Source: Gibbula magus
Lineage: Eukaryota > Mollusca > Gastropoda > Trochida > Trochidae
Length of the DNA: 64,000 nt
NCBI GenBank assembly: GCA_936450465.1
Contig: OW388301.1
Coordinates: 19,821,523 to 19,885,522 of the forward strand
Direction of reading: 5' to 3'
Shown here: positions 10,771-24,516 of the stretch, piece after piece
Layout: the number at the start of each line of letters is the position of its first letter
How positions within the stretch are numbered: the first letter of the stretch is position 1
Notes under the pieces: generated by a model
What the model was told of the DNA's origin: nothing
What the model saw: only the letters and a program-made list of their open reading frames with translations
Databases searched by the model: none
Made by a program: the position numbers and the translations under genes

Positions 10771-13639
10771 TGCGCAGAAATACTCGATATTTCAAAGTAA
10801 ACTTTTCTCCAAATGTTAATCTGATTAATTGTATGCTTTATTCAATGCACTTTTAATTATATACGACTTATTTGCTTTCATTTGATTGATTCATCATGAG
10901 ACTTCATTATAATTTTTGCTTACCGTAACAAAGTACTTAGAATTGAACAAAGTATTTAACTTTCACTGTTTCCTTAAGTGTTCAACAACAGGAGAAATAT
11001 AAACTATGACGTTCCATTGCATGAAGAGAATGTCTTCTGCAAAGCATTGAGAGCTCACAAGACTGAAATCTGATTTCGAAACATCACTAGTGACCTTGAC
11101 CTATGGCCCTTGTTTACTGACATTTGACAATCTAACAACTGAACCTATTTGTTAGAATCCTTCCCCACGTTAATTGATATTGATATGTAGTTTTTGTGTG
11201 CTTGCATCATTCAATATGATACATACTTTATAAAGTCGATATATTTTACCTTATGTATCAAAATATGCTGTCTCCTCAGCTAAGGTTTCATATTCCAAGG
11301 TTATTAAAGATGGTACATAAGGCCAGGTTAGTCTTGTGAATATCATACTTAAAACCTAAAAGATATGCCTACTGCTATTTATTTTCTCTTAATCATCAGT
11401 TATTTCGATATATTCTACCTTGATGCTTCCTGATAGCAACTTTCACTCACTCGGGGATCTCATTTAAATATGTTTTTCTTTAAAACTGAGTTATTTAAAA
11501 AAATATAATTCTGTTTTGTTGACATATTTCAGAAAGAGAAAGTGAATTATAACGTTCTAATATATCCAATTTTGTAGTGCAGACATTGCATAGTACAAGA
11601 TTTGCGGTATTTAGAATAACCACTCATTATCAAGAAATCAGGAAAACAGTAGAAACCGACCTTTGTTCTTGATGAACCTATTGCACTATCAACATTGTCT
11701 AAAGGAGACTGCCCATTATGTACATAAAGTATGATGGTGATCAGATGTCATCAGAGGAAGAATATTCATCCCTCTGTGATAATACATAGCATTCCGTTAC
11801 AGAAAAATAGCATGTCACATCACAAGAGTAAAACCTGACAACTTAAGTAGATTTCGATCGATGACAGATGTCGTCTTGGTTAGAGCAATGATGCAAAGAA
11901 AGATCAGATCGCACTTAAGTAAAGTCAAGGGATTTCTTTACTGTTCTTGGAATCTAGAGTTTGTAGCCATTATCACGGCTGCTAGTAGTATTATATCACT
12001 TATGATAGACGCTCTTTAATGATCATAACGTGATATTCGTTGATGAAAGATGTGGTCAAGGTGAGACGTTTCAAGGTAGAATAGATCAAAATAAACAAAG
12101 GAAACAGATTCCTCAGTAATAATGCCAGTAATTCATAATAACTAGACAAGAAAGCACAAATGATTATCAGAAATACATAAATGTGTTATTGGTTAGCTAT
12201 TCTCGAGATGACGTAACATTATTTTTGATCAGATCATTATTTCAAGAGTGGGTGAATAATATCATGTCTGCTGGTATTATTGAAGGAAAGAACGGTGTCT
12301 TTTTCACTGCATCAACTGAACATGTCAGCGTCGGCTGCAGTTATCGAACCACATGTGCTTTTGAACTGATTTTTAATGCATTTCCTCAGTGACCTCTTGA
12401 ATAGAGACCTTAATCTGTTATTTACAATCAACTACTGGACAGAAAATGATATCAAACTTTTAGAGAAAGTGACATTAATGAATAGGTAAGACCATTACCC
12501 CAGAGAGAGCGTGGAAGTTGTTTCATAGATTCATACATCTGCCCCACTATAACTATACCTTCCTGATTTTGAGACGATTACAAGATTATCATTAATGACC
12601 AATCATCAGAAAATGTTTTTGAAGTAGAATATCATCAACATTCCTAACTGTCACTAATAATATTAAGCAAACGTTTATGTCCTTTTCTTGTTCTAATGTT
12701 AATTTAATTAACACATATGTATGAAATTTGCTTACGTTGACACCTGTGTCACTTTTTGTTTAGTATTCATGCATTAAAGCAACATGTTATTAAGCATTAT
12801 TTGTAGAACGTGTATGACTTCGCTCAATGGAACAAAGTCAGACGGGGCTCTTATATTAAACATACCAATCATATCAACACAAATGGGACATTAATAATTT
12901 AAGTGCATCGAATCAGAAAATGTTAGCTTACTAGAACATTATAAGATAATGGATTCATGATTCTATGATTGTCAACATCAACCACGTTGTCCTCCAATAA
13001 CCCCAATACTCTCAATCCTGTTTCATTATTCAAACTTTAGCGATATCCAACTTACAATACTTGTGTTTTACCTCTCTGTGATAATACATATTCAACTCGT
13101 ATTACCTATGCCGTGTTGAAATGTTGTGGAAATTCAATACACCTCTTAAACAGCCTACATTCTGGATAATGTGAACAAGGAAGTGAAAAGTTGACAGTCA
13201 TTTTGATTTCATATATAAATAGACAATAAACTTTCAGCAATAGAAATTTATAGTTTGTGCTCATTATCCATATCAAATGGAACTTTCCCCAGTAATTAGC
13301 AATGCCAGTTTGCTACTTGAAGGAGTCAACTTGTGGGCAGTGTAGAACTAAATCAAAGTGTAGGCTTATTGAGAATACATGCAGTGATCAAGCGTAGTTG
13401 AGAGTGAGTGTAGGTGAATCTAGAGTGACTGGGGAATCGGTGTGAACCTCAACCACCATAATGATTCTGATTAAAATACTCAACGTATCCTAAATGTCAT
13501 AAATCTACCACACTTTAAAGACTGTATACATCGAAAATGTTGGCAAATTAGAATATAAAAGTCACTTTATTGTAGTTTTCCCTTGTCAGGTGTCAGAGTT
13601 TGTGCACAGGAGGCCACGTATATCAGAACTCTCTCTGAA
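10771..13639. other. Non-coding stretch, copy A right part
   Basis: Homologous to 25,000-27,700 and 59,200-61,800, but from about 12,500 on the identity falls clearly. The 69-codon ORF at 12,183-12,392 is broken by indels in both other copies. Nothing else recognised. Confidence 0.45.
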
Positions 13640-13790
13640 AAAACCCAAGAACAAGGGCAATAACACAAGAAAACATTTAATTTAATTTTGCACTTTTAGT
13701 TATTGATACCCTTCAGCCTGACATAAAATGTGTTATCCAATATTTGACAGTTTCTCAAAAAGCTGTCCACTTTTGGTTATCATGAACGGT
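13640..13790. repeat. Single degenerate ~170-bp pearl-like core unit, copy A
   Basis: AACAAGGGCAATAACACAAG followed by GACAGTTTCTCAAAAAGCTGTCC parallels one core unit of 46,693-47,767 (AACAAGGGCAATAACTC ... CAGTTTCTGAGAAAAGCTGTCC). No flanking hairpin or tetranucleotide tract is present, so it is a fragment. B and C have no counterpart at this place. Confidence 0.55.
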
Positions 13791-14168
13791 TAGCATGAAT
13801 AAAACTAACAACAATAGTAACTAATTAAGAAGAATATTATTAAAAATTCATCATTTTCGAATCAATTAATGTATAACTACCCTCAAGTCCCATACCAAAA
13901 TTCGTTCTCCTGTCCTGTTTCACTGAAAATATGTCACCTTCATCTCAAATCAAATCCTGTTTACCAAATGTCTCACACCGTGTACCGTGCATTTAGATTG
14001 TTCCAATGAATTATTCAGTTCGTTGTGAATCTTCCACCATCTCCATCCTGCTAATCACTCATCTGGTACCGTGTATGCAGTAACAAATACTGTATGGCAC
14101 AACTATCCGTGGATATTGACATTAGAGTGAGACCTGGAGAAATGAGAGACATTGAGTGCTCATGTTTG

Positions 14169-14700
14169 AAGGTGCTGTAGCACACCGTTCTTCCTGAAAA
14201 TAAAGTGCTCTCACGGAAATGTAATTGCTTTTACAAATGGCTAAATAATTCTCCTCAATCCCTACAACGAGTTTTTAAACGAGTGTACATGGTTGGGTTA
14301 AGCCATACAAGTCCATTTACTTTCGAGCAACGATTTAAAGTTGTTCACATTTAAAAGGCTGTTCGAATCTGTATCTTGGTAGCAAATATAGTTTCCAAGT
14401 TTTGATGAACAAGAAAACATCCGTCATTTCAAATAGCTTTCAGTGTCACTCTAATTGAATCAATTTCCAACGCAAAAGCGAGAAAATACACCATCAAAGT
14501 CGCTCCATCTTTTATACGGAGGTGTTACTTCAGCAGTCTTTTGATTGGTACGCTCAACCTCCCATCGTAGACCGCTGATTGGATGAACTACCAAGGGAGG
14601 TAAAAAAAAGTTATCGAGCCGAGCCATGTATTGGTCAAGAGTATACTTAGTAGATGTATGCAATGGATTATCGAGAATGAGTGTACTCACAAGGGTAACT
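14169..14700. repeat. R1 repeat, copy B
   Basis: Collinear with 1,594-2,116, starting GAAGGTGCTGTAGCACACC. Differences from A are scattered over the ORF without sparing amino acids. Confidence 0.55.
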
Positions 14701-15819
14701 TTGTGTAACTCATGTGTAACTTTCGAATTAAAATGGTGTATGAACTTTCAGATTTGTTTCCATTGCTGTCCTCTGTCAAAATTATCATGGATAATATGTG
14801 TGTCAAGTATACCGGGACATTAGAGTGGATGAACGACAGAATGAACGGTTTATAAGATGAGTATATAAGTAGAATGGGTTTAGTCTAACGTAAACATAGG
14901 TTACTCAACCTCGTTAATACCAAAACATCTTCAGCATGTTTTTTGGTTCGGTTTGTGGAGTGTGAACACATCCTTTGAGAAAATCCTTTATCACGTGATT
15001 GTATCATTATGACACTTCAAATTGTGTAATTTCAAATTTTGCAAAACATATGTGTTACTGGAGAAACATAAGGTATCGAGACGTTTTGTGGCAAACAGAT
15101 ATTTGAGAGATGCATTGTCTTTTTTACAACAGTATTATCAAAGAAATGTCCAAAGAAATTCTGTTTCTTAATTAGAATAGACTGTTATTTTAAAATCGTG
15201 ATGACATGAAATTGAATATTGAGGATCCAGTAACCATGTAGTTGGTAGACAAAGATGAGTTAGCGCCTTTCAACTACTTATAATGTAGTGGTTTTCATTG
15301 ATTTTTACTCTTGAGTATTCCATGTGCGTTTGCGAGGAAGCAAGTTGTTTTACAACAATGCATCTGACATATTGTCATCAACAAAAAGATATCAGTAAAT
15401 GTGATAATTAAACCTTCTTTCTGGAACTGATCCATTATAAAAGCTAACATCAATGTTTTCCGAATGCCTGTACAGTAATTCAGCAAAATTGTGTTTCATC
15501 TGCCAGTCACAGACGTATTGCATGTGACTTGATATATAAGTAACAGACACGCACACACACACATTATCTCACCTTGTAGCTATACAACAGGCAATCAAAG
15601 AAAAAAATCATCTTAGTTGATATATATCCGATGACACACACATCATGTGACTTGATAGATATGTCATAGACAGTCACTAATACATACCATCGACTTTGAT
15701 AGAACTTTATTACATATACCAGGTACGAAATGACAGTTACACAAATATAGTGGAAACGTGATTAGCCGGAACATTTCACAATTTTCATTATGAAACTGAA
15801 CAACAAAAAACATCAAATA

Positions 15820-16311
15820 TTCAATCATGACGATGATAAATCACTGTGAAACGTTGGCTGTAAAGTGATTGATTTAGAGGGATTGTCGAAACACAGATTA
15901 AGGATACTGCATGCAGACACGAGAATTTGCCGGTGATAAGGTGAATGTATTCGATCTTGCAAGAAACAGAACAGTTTGGCAGGGGAGGTGTCATGATCTG
16001 ACGAGGATTTGCAGATGTATTAAGATATGGTGATCAATGGCAACTTAAATGCTGCATGCTATCTTAATGAGGTAATAACACATGTGGTGATTCCATTTCT
16101 TTGACGTAGGCTCTTTCGGCATGTCTTACCAGGGACTTTCAAAACTCCATCAACGATTCAACGTTGAACTTCTTCCATGGCCAGCACGATCTCCCGATCT
16201 GTCCCCAATCGAACAATTGCGGGACTATATGGGACGACAAATTCTCAACCAACAGCACCGGCTACTAGTCCATGAAATTGTGGTGGTACAATTTTACAGT
16301 TAATTTTAATT
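15820..16311 (+). mobile_element. Tc1/mariner transposase relic, copy B
   Basis: Broken frames contain hallmarks of the Tc1-like DDE transposase: GGVMI, then NGNLNAACYLNEVITHVV (16,036-16,091), then LPWPARSPDLSPIEQL (16,173-16,220) in an open stretch 16,121-16,303. The last motif contains the catalytic-core SPDLSPIE signature. Frameshifts and stops make it inactive. No terminal inverted repeats were found beside it. The same relic is present in C and deleted in A. Confidence 0.75.
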
Positions 16312-16534
16312 TTCCTGCTGCTGATCGAATACCAGACTATCAGTGGCACTGTGCAATAGTTGTTTTGTGTACTTGAGTGTACTTAATAGAATTGGTTAAT
16401 CTACTTAAATGCATTTTGTTTGAATGTCCTTTATGAGAACTAAATCAATATGTTTGAAAAAAATAGGCCTTATATTGTCTGTTACTTAAGAAAAGAGGTG
16501 ACATTTCTTTTGTTTGTCAGTTTATGATTTGACA

Positions 16535-16822
16535 ACAATATTACATTTGATTTATTCCCACGTACTTGCTTGTATATGTTATTAGTATTTGACCAGAATA
16601 TCGTTCTTGCACTTTTATTATATATGATTGATACTAATAAACCATGAACCATATGTCAATTTTTTTGAGTGTACCTGAAGTAAAGGATCCTTTGAATACT
16701 TCCTTATGTCTCTTAGTTCCGTGTTTATCCAAGATGAGAAAATCCGAACCATTTGTTTTGGGGGCTGTGTTTTCGATGCTCGTTCTGACTGAGTCAATCA
16801 AACATTCATCCAAGCGTTTCCA
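16535..16822 (-). pseudogene. Propeller-gene N-terminal fragment (paralogue 3), copy B
   Basis: Same fragment as at 41,868-42,305 but truncated at its upstream end: similarity begins at RLDECLIDSV and continues through SIENTAPKTNGSDFLI to the second blade region. The truncation point at about 16,820 coincides with a deletion that removes 2.9 kb present in C. Copy A has lost the fragment completely. Confidence 0.65.
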
Positions 16823-17633
16823 AACTCTCGTAAACGAGCCGAGCTCACGTGAATGTTTGAATACTGCTTTGACAGTGCAAACACACAAACTTACATTCAA
16901 TTCCTATACTTTCTTACGTTATTGTTCGTGATTATCTGTTTGATGAAACCTGTGGCACTCATCATTCTGACTGCTGAGTGAAGCATAATACAATCTTTCA
17001 GGGACACGAGATCAGAGTTATCCATCCTTTGAATGACGTCAAGGCATGGAGGCCGCCATTTGCTGTTGTCACCTCGTCAATATTATGTATAGTTGGAAAA
17101 TAAATAGTTCTTTACCATGACTGGTCAAATCAGAATTCCGTTAGTTTATAATGGTTACATTGTATTTATTTCATTATAGATTGCATAATTTGTATTCAGC
17201 CATCGATCGTGAATGTCTTTCTGTTCTACTGTAGTTCAACAGCAAACAGTTGTGCCCGATGTTTTATTGATATGTTTTATATATTTTAACAACTAAGAAG
17301 CTAGTATGATATTTAGATTATGTTTTTCAATCAAATAAGTCGGGAAATAGTAACCGCTTGAAATTTGATATTGAACCTTTTTTGATCACATGATCGAGCT
17401 CTCAACCAACCAACGTTCAGGAATCCGTGTAACCTTCAAAGTAAGAAATTATAAAAGTTTGAATGATGCTTTGACATCCTTCTATTTGTTTAGCAAACAC
17501 ACACATTGTCATTTAATTCTTAAATAATTTTAAACAATGCAGCGAGAAAGTCTAAATATCGATTTGGGTGTCATTAGATTGTATTAAACATGTATGTGCA
17601 TAAATGTCAAGATGACTGTGGTGTGACATTTCT

Positions 17634-17792
17634 CTCACTCACTCATGCATCCACCCACCCACCCACCCACTCACTCACTCACTCACTAACTAACTCAATC
17701 ACCGAAAACCCACCCACCCACCCACCCACCCACCGAACCAACCACCGAACCAACCACCAACCCACTCATTCACTCACTCACTTACTCACTCA
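17634..17792. repeat. Compound (CACT)n/(CACC)n microsatellite, copy B
   Basis: About 160 bases mixing CACT, CACC and CCAACCACCGAA units. It creates a Thr-His-Pro/Ser-Leu-Thr-His-rich open frame, which I regard as a by-product. It is longer and more varied than at the same site in A and C. Confidence 0.85.
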
Positions 17793-19186
17793 ATGCCAAC
17801 GGCCCTTCTGCAGGATTACCCCAGGTCATGGTAACACCCAGAACCACAAGAGACTTCCTTTCTGTGAATAATGACATTATCTTGCAAGATTGTCCGACTT
17901 ATCACCCTTCAAGGCTCAAGCAGTTGTTGCAATATTTCCAGGAACATTTCCAATAACCAGGAACATATCGTCTATCTCAAAGTCAACAGAAGAGTTATTC
18001 AATCACTCCTCAACAAGAAAACCCTTTTGAAAGGCATGCTTGGAGGCATCTTGTTATATAGGATATGTATGTCATCTGTACATTTAGCAAAATGGAGACT
18101 GCATTGTGGCCATTTTGGGGATAGAAGCTTTGATTACCTATCAATAAAATATTCAATTAAATGTCTCAAATAAAATAATTGATCCTTGATCATTTATGTT
18201 GTGTGATGAAGATCTAGGTATGTATTGTATTAACAATTTACATGCATTACTTATTAATAAATAAAACGTTATATAATGTTATATATCATTTAAAATAAAA
18301 GGTAATAATGAACTTTCCCTATTTATTTAAACATATTTTGAAGTAGCCTATATTATGAATTAAATGAAAATGTTTTTGAGAGTTTGTTCATTGCTAGATT
18401 CTAGCAATAAGAATGTATAGGGTTATTTTCCCTGAAACAAGAAGTCAAACATTTATTCATTCTTTTCAAATTTCAAATTTCCTGTTCGATTGATTATGAA
18501 GCATATTTCTGTGGAAAGCAGGCTTATGGATCTATTTTTAGTCCAATGTATTGCAATGATTAGTTCAGTTTGGACATACATATAGTTTCATAAACGTAAC
18601 GTGTGTTTATACATGTACATGCTTCACTGTCATGACTACATTATCAGTACATTGAGTACAATACATATGTAAGTCTTATTGGCATAGACAAATTTGATAA
18701 CTGAGATGAAGGTTGGCGTGTTGAATAACCGCTAATATTATCGATTTGTAGTTGCTTGCGTCGTGCAGATAATGTTTGCATGAACTGTTTCTTGGATTTT
18801 CCGAAACTGTAGTGTCACATTTTGAACTGAATTGTCATATCTCCTCACTCAGATGTAAAATGGTGTTGAATTGAACAATATTATGTTTACTTACATTGAG
18901 ATTCAAAGTAACACAACGACCATTTAAAATTGAGATTTTAACACAAAATAAATTTAGCTTGGTTGGTCTTGTTTTCTTTTGTGAAATGTCAACAAAACAT
19001 AATGAAAGTCATCTCCAACATCATCACTAGAACACAATTTACATTTTTATTCAAAAATATGTTTCCTATTCCATCTACCTTTTTTCAATCAGTAAAACAT
19101 GACATGATGTACGAAATAGAAGTAATCCAATCGCTCTGGGGTAGGTCATTAAGTAAGTAATTTAATCGTAAGATCGTCATTATCTT

Positions 19187-19430
19187 GCCTCAGTCTTCAG
19201 AGATGTTGAGCACAGTTTGTGATTATTTACCCCACTCTTCAAGTCCAGTTCCATTTTATAATGCCCCACACTTCACAGTTGGTGATCAAAATCCTTGATT
19301 ATATTGACTCACTCTTTAGAGATATTCAGTGTAGTTTGTGATGATGTTGCCTTCTTCTTTAGAGATGATGAGCACAAATCGTGATCAATTTGCCAGACAC
19401 TTTAGAGATGTTGAGTTGAGTTCTTTAATA
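19187..19430. repeat. ~43-bp degenerate minisatellite, copy B
   Basis: Same array and unit number as at 4,920-5,165. Unit-to-unit divergence is much greater than copy-to-copy divergence, so the array is older than the segmental duplication. Confidence 0.65.
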
Positions 19431-19810
19431 TATGGTCAGCAAAGGTCTCAAGTTTGCTTCATGGGATCAATCAGAGATTAAGCGATACATAATATTGCTA
19501 TATGTTTGCAGATCAGCGTTACTTCAGTGAAAACAATGTTAATTTCACAACATATGGTATCATAAAAACATAAAGAGAAGAATATGTTCATGATGATTTC
19601 TACACTTGAGTAATTAAACGATGAACTCAACAATCATTCAATTTTAATTGGATTATGTTTCTCTTAAAACAAGGTAAAGAGAACATGCTTTTGAAAACGA
19701 TTTCTAACCATTGGACATTCACTGATAGAAATAACATTAAAAGCGGTACAGTTTATGTGTACATGCATTGCTTTGAGGCTTGTTGATGCTTCAATTGTAT
19801 AATAAAGGAC

Positions 19811-20743
19811 CTATTTTTTAAGAAAAAATACAATTGGGTGTAGATCTTTGAAAGAATGACAGAGCTTCCTGTTTCTATCTCCCCGTGCTTGTCTGCTGAT
19901 TTCAAATGTAATACGGCCCCGTCTATTTGTCCAAGTGATCAATATCAGTGGTGGTGTATTGTAAATACCAATATGATAGTATACCCCTCCAGTCATCATC
20001 ACACGATGTGTCTTACTAGATGATGGATGGGCACAGCGAATCTTTCTCGGAATCCCTTTTCCTTCCGCCCAACAAATCTGATCGCCATCAATTACCATGC
20101 CAAATATTAAAACAGGGTAGGGTCGATACCAAATTGTCTTCTCTTTACAGGTATGCAGAGGGGTTTTGACAATAGGATTATGTAGCATGTCGGATACAAA
20201 AAACAAATGATTTGTGTATATATTCATATATTTACCTGACAATTTACAAAATTTTACATTTGATGTATTCCCAATTACATGTTTGTATATGCTAATAGTA
20301 TTTGACCAAAATAAGGTATCTGCATCTCTGTTATATACGATTGATGTTAACGTACCATGAACTTTAAGTCCAGTCCGTTGGAGTTTACTTGAGGCCGAGG
20401 ATCCCTTGAACACTTCTCTCCATCCCTTGCTTCCTGTTATACTCACAATGAGAAATTCCGAACCATTTGTTTTAGGACCTGTGTTTTCAATACTCCTTCT
20501 TAATGAATCAATGAACGTTTTATCAAAGTGTCCAAAAAGTAAAGTCTTTCCAAACCTCTTTGCCAACTCTTCTGTCTCCACGCCATGGTAGATACAACCA
20601 GAACTAGACTCACATCCAATATTACATTTGATTATAGCTCCGTGAATCTTCAGGTATACATTATTATCATTGATCATGTTTTCTTTGGAAAACGTAGAAT
20701 TGATCATCAAACAAATGCAGGTAACAATATTTCTTAAATTCAT
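19811..20743 (-). pseudogene. YWTD-like beta-propeller protein, copy B, truncated
   Basis: Same gene as at 5,399-6,478, with the same inner ATG and signal peptide. A single change turns a serine codon (TCG in A and C) into TAG at 19,811-19,813, ending the protein at residue 310 instead of 359. This removes the strand motif of the sixth blade (LYYTI in the other copies) and the cysteine-containing tail, so the propeller could not close normally. The lost tail is still readable downstream in the same frame, which points to a recent nonsense change. B also has its own replacements near residues 282-293 (S, A and N where A and C have N, G and K). It may be a pseudogene, a short isoform or a sequencing difference. 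Confidence 0.6.
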
Positions 20744-23700
20744 TTCAATTAACTCTAAGAAACAGTTCACACCACACTGCAGGGTCTGAGCTACAGATTG
20801 ACGACTATTCTGGCTTAACAAGTCAGGGATAAAGTTTTTCAAAATCTCAATAATGATTATTGTAAATGTAAAAGTCTAAGGATCGTTTTTGTTACCCAAC
20901 CAATGCAGAAACATGATTTTACACCTCATTTATAATACACACATTTGAAGGTGAGGTTGATGTGACATAAGATGTAAATATATAATATTCATAAAATCAA
21001 TAGATTAATTGAAAATTATGTACCTTTTTCTTGAAACCACTTTGAAATACATTTAAGGATTGCTTAACAAGGTGTGCGTATCATTCAAAGTATAACTGCA
21101 AGTCATCATGTATTGAGCACTCTACTTGCAAGATTTGTTCTTTCAAGCATCAGTTGTGATTTCCAAAATGAAAAGACAGGCACTTTCTTTTTGTTTGGAT
21201 AGTTTGAGACGTCAGAATGGACATTTTATCTATGTTCATCGTGAATTGGTTGCATTTATTTGAGGGCTCTCGACCAACCAGAATCCTTGTAATAAGTGCA
21301 ACAAAATATTTTTAAAATCATAAAGATAAAAACGGGTGTCTATCTAGAATGGGCAACAGCCCAAAATCCCTATTAGGAAAAATATTGTATGTTACGAGCC
21401 TTGGTAACCTAAATATGTATTTGTGTTTCCCTGATTCAGGATATATACTTCGTTATCGTACAATGTCATCCTTCATTCTTTTTTGCAGAAAACAACGTTG
21501 ATTTCAAATATTTAAAATGAGAGCATTGGAATGTGTAAGTGAACAGGATGAAATAAGTTGGGACAACACAATTCCTCTTTAATATTGCTTTCAGCTGACA
21601 TAATTGGTTATCTTGTCATGGCCTAAGTTTTTCAGTTTGCCAGGATGTTTCAAACTACAATGACTTTTAAAGGAACCTCGTTGACGAACTTGGACTCATG
21701 TAATGAAGGTCGGCGAGACTATCTCACTTTAAAGACGAGAGCAGCTTCCCTTCCACTCCAATGCAAAAGGCAACTTCAGTAGGGCAAGGAATCTACATGA
21801 GAACTGAACTGAACTCTCCCACCTCCTTTACACAGGTCACCTGTGTAGAACAATGTAGATGGATATTAGGTAAGTAAACGTTTGAATAAAACTGCCCTAG
21901 AGCCACATTTCATTAAAAGTCGGGAGATTTCGATTCCCAGTGAACAAATTTGGACACTCTTGGTCATAGTACAATTTGCCACAGAAACTTCACGACAGTT
22001 ATTACGTCGTTAATGTTTTATGATATCTAATGTATATTTTGTGGAAGCTATCCCTTCTAATAGACGTGCTGCATTGGGTGATGTTAGTTAATTAGCAGTT
22101 CGGACTAGGACTGGACTGCTATAAGATGTTTTGCTGGTTTCCATCGCCTTTGTTTTGTTTTGGCTATAACTTTTTCCTAGTAAGGTTTTAAGAACTGATA
22201 TATATAACTTCTTACTTATAACCCTGGTGAATTTGTTTGACATTTTCACATTCAAGGTAAAAGGTCAAGTTCAGGAGTTGACAAGAACCTATTTGTCTGA
22301 ATATGAAGAGTTTTATAAAGTCTTGTTCAGTTTTACATGTCGACTAAACAGAATAAATATACCTTTTACATATTGATAATCTTATAACCATTACATTACT
22401 GTTTCCATTACTGCTATTCTAAAATTAATTTAAAAAATCAGTTATTTGAAATGTTTAGTATTGTCTTTGATATGATATATAACTAATAGATGTACATGGT
22501 GCGCGTACATCTAGTATTATAAAACATCACACATAGCCTAGCTAAATGACTGGACATACATATTTGAAAAATGTTTGCTTCTCACAAGTAAATGAACATT
22601 TAGATATGCCCTCTGTTCAGGGCAAAATGGTTTCACCATCGCCACTTGAATGAATAGTTCAAATATTTCCAAACATTGATGATGTATCAATTATTGTATT
22701 CATATTCATTATCAACCTTTTGAAACTCGGAAAGGAAATATTGAATGGAAGTCACGCCTCAGATTCCTTAGATAATGTGTAAAATGTTCTTTCTATCCTG
22801 TATGAAATACCAGAGTCCTAGAGGATATAGGGAACATTCATCCCGGGGAGTAAGTGACTAATATCTTCCTGTCTGCAGCTTATACCTCTTAGTGACATTG
22901 AGGGACAGGTCCTCTTAACGAGGCATTAATGGACAACCTACCTCGTGCACCAATCAACATACTACTTCTGGCATCAATGGACAAACAACTTCAAACACTT
23001 CGAGCAGTGTGAGAAACCAACTTTGCTGTTCTACATCTGCTTTGTAATGTCATTAAGTACAAATTCTATACTTAACATATGATGGTGTGTATAGACCAAA
23101 ACAAGTTAGTTATTACTTTATTATTTGAAGAAATTACTATGCTAAATATTCAAAGTATGTTAACGGGTATTGCATGTGAAAGGATACAATTGACATACAT
23201 CACTATAAATATGCAATACCATGATTTGATCGGTAACTGCAATTGTTAAAAAATAGCATATGCAGGACCCTGCAAAAGCACATCAGTCCGGAGACTAAGG
23301 GTGTCGCCTTTAACTGTTTTGCCTTTTCCATAGCCACAATAAAATGGACATTTTTAAAATAGATATACCAAAAAAGACAACTGAACATTAAACTCAAGAA
23401 ATTGTCCGTGACCTTTGACTTTGAATGATATCATATCAAAAGAATTGACAAAATGTTAATATGAGTTCTTCAAACCAATTTCTGATTTCAAAATTTGATC
23501 AAATGGTTAAAATGGCCATATCACGTGACATTGACGTTTACTTTTAACAACCGATGATCACTTTTCAGTCATGACCTCATTGTGAATTTGACCATTGACT
23601 GATTGTTTTCTCTACATAGTTAGTGAACTGGGAACATTGATATCCATTACTGAACTACATTCTGATTCTGAACATCTATTAAGGTAATAGTGTATGATCA

Positions 23701-24516
23701 GTGAATGACACTCCCAAGATAAAAAAAAATATAACAGACTTTATTTCTGAAAGGCCAACAATTTATACATGACAAAAAGTGGATGGATCCGTTTACCGGA
23801 TTGTTCTGGATCCGTCCAGTGTTGTCTGGTGGACCATGGGACCAACTGGTTCCATGCATCCAGTAAGGTTGGGTATTCAATGGGACGTTCACAATAACAT
23901 ACATTCTAACATGCTGATAGACATTAAGAACAGGTTCTATTAAGAATCCTTTAGGCAATGTTTGATATGTTCATATAAAGCTGATTATAAAATGGCCAAA
24001 ACCTTATGTCGCTACTAAATTGTACCTGAACATGGTAACTATTCAATCATTGATGAACCAGATACAAGCTAGTATTTGGCCATTGAAATGTCACTGATTA
24101 AGTTATCTTAACCAGGGTCTATGCCACTAATTGACCATACAAATGCAACCCCAAAATTGTGATGATGATACCTCAGTGGGTCATAGCTGTAAGCCAACAA
24201 TTAGAAACCTCATCAGTCACGACTTTTTTATCAAGATATACATTATATGTCCCAAAAACCTCCATGTTATAGGTAATAATGTTGACAGATAGTTTGTTAT
24301 ACAAGTCAGTCTGTTGGACCCTTTGACATTCATAGTACGTGTGTTATGAAGATCCATACTTCATGGGAAAAAGTATAATGATATATAATAATAATATGAA
24401 AAGGACGGCTTATTTAATGTGTCACTACTGTTAACCATGTACTCTCAAAGCATACCTTCTTTCGAGAATATTAGGTGAACATAGACGATTTGATAGGAGA
24501 TCCTTTGGTTGTTTTT

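Larger units (their letters stand above)
1..13946. repeat. Segmental duplication copy A
   Basis: This block matches copy C (from 37,979) at its start and copy B from position about 1,361 onward. Landmarks in common order are the repeat at 1,594-2,116, the CACT array at 3,497, the minisatellite at 4,920, the propeller gene at 5,399-6,478 and the paralogue relic at 10,425. A lacks the Tc1 relic and the 5-kb-class insertions seen in C. The last 1.4 kb (about 12,500-13,900) is clearly more diverged from B and C than the rest. The copy ends at a junction where sequence homologous to 27,811 is joined to sequence homologous to 1,361. Homology reaches base 1, so the copy starts outside the window. 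Confidence 0.9.

Noticed and set aside
12183..12392. 69-codon plus-strand ORF
   Set aside because: The homologous stretches in B (about 26,350) and C (about 60,605) have indels and stops; no recognised domain.
17590..17871. 93-codon Thr/His/Pro-rich ORF
   Set aside because: It is a translation of the compound CACT/CACC microsatellite and its flanks.
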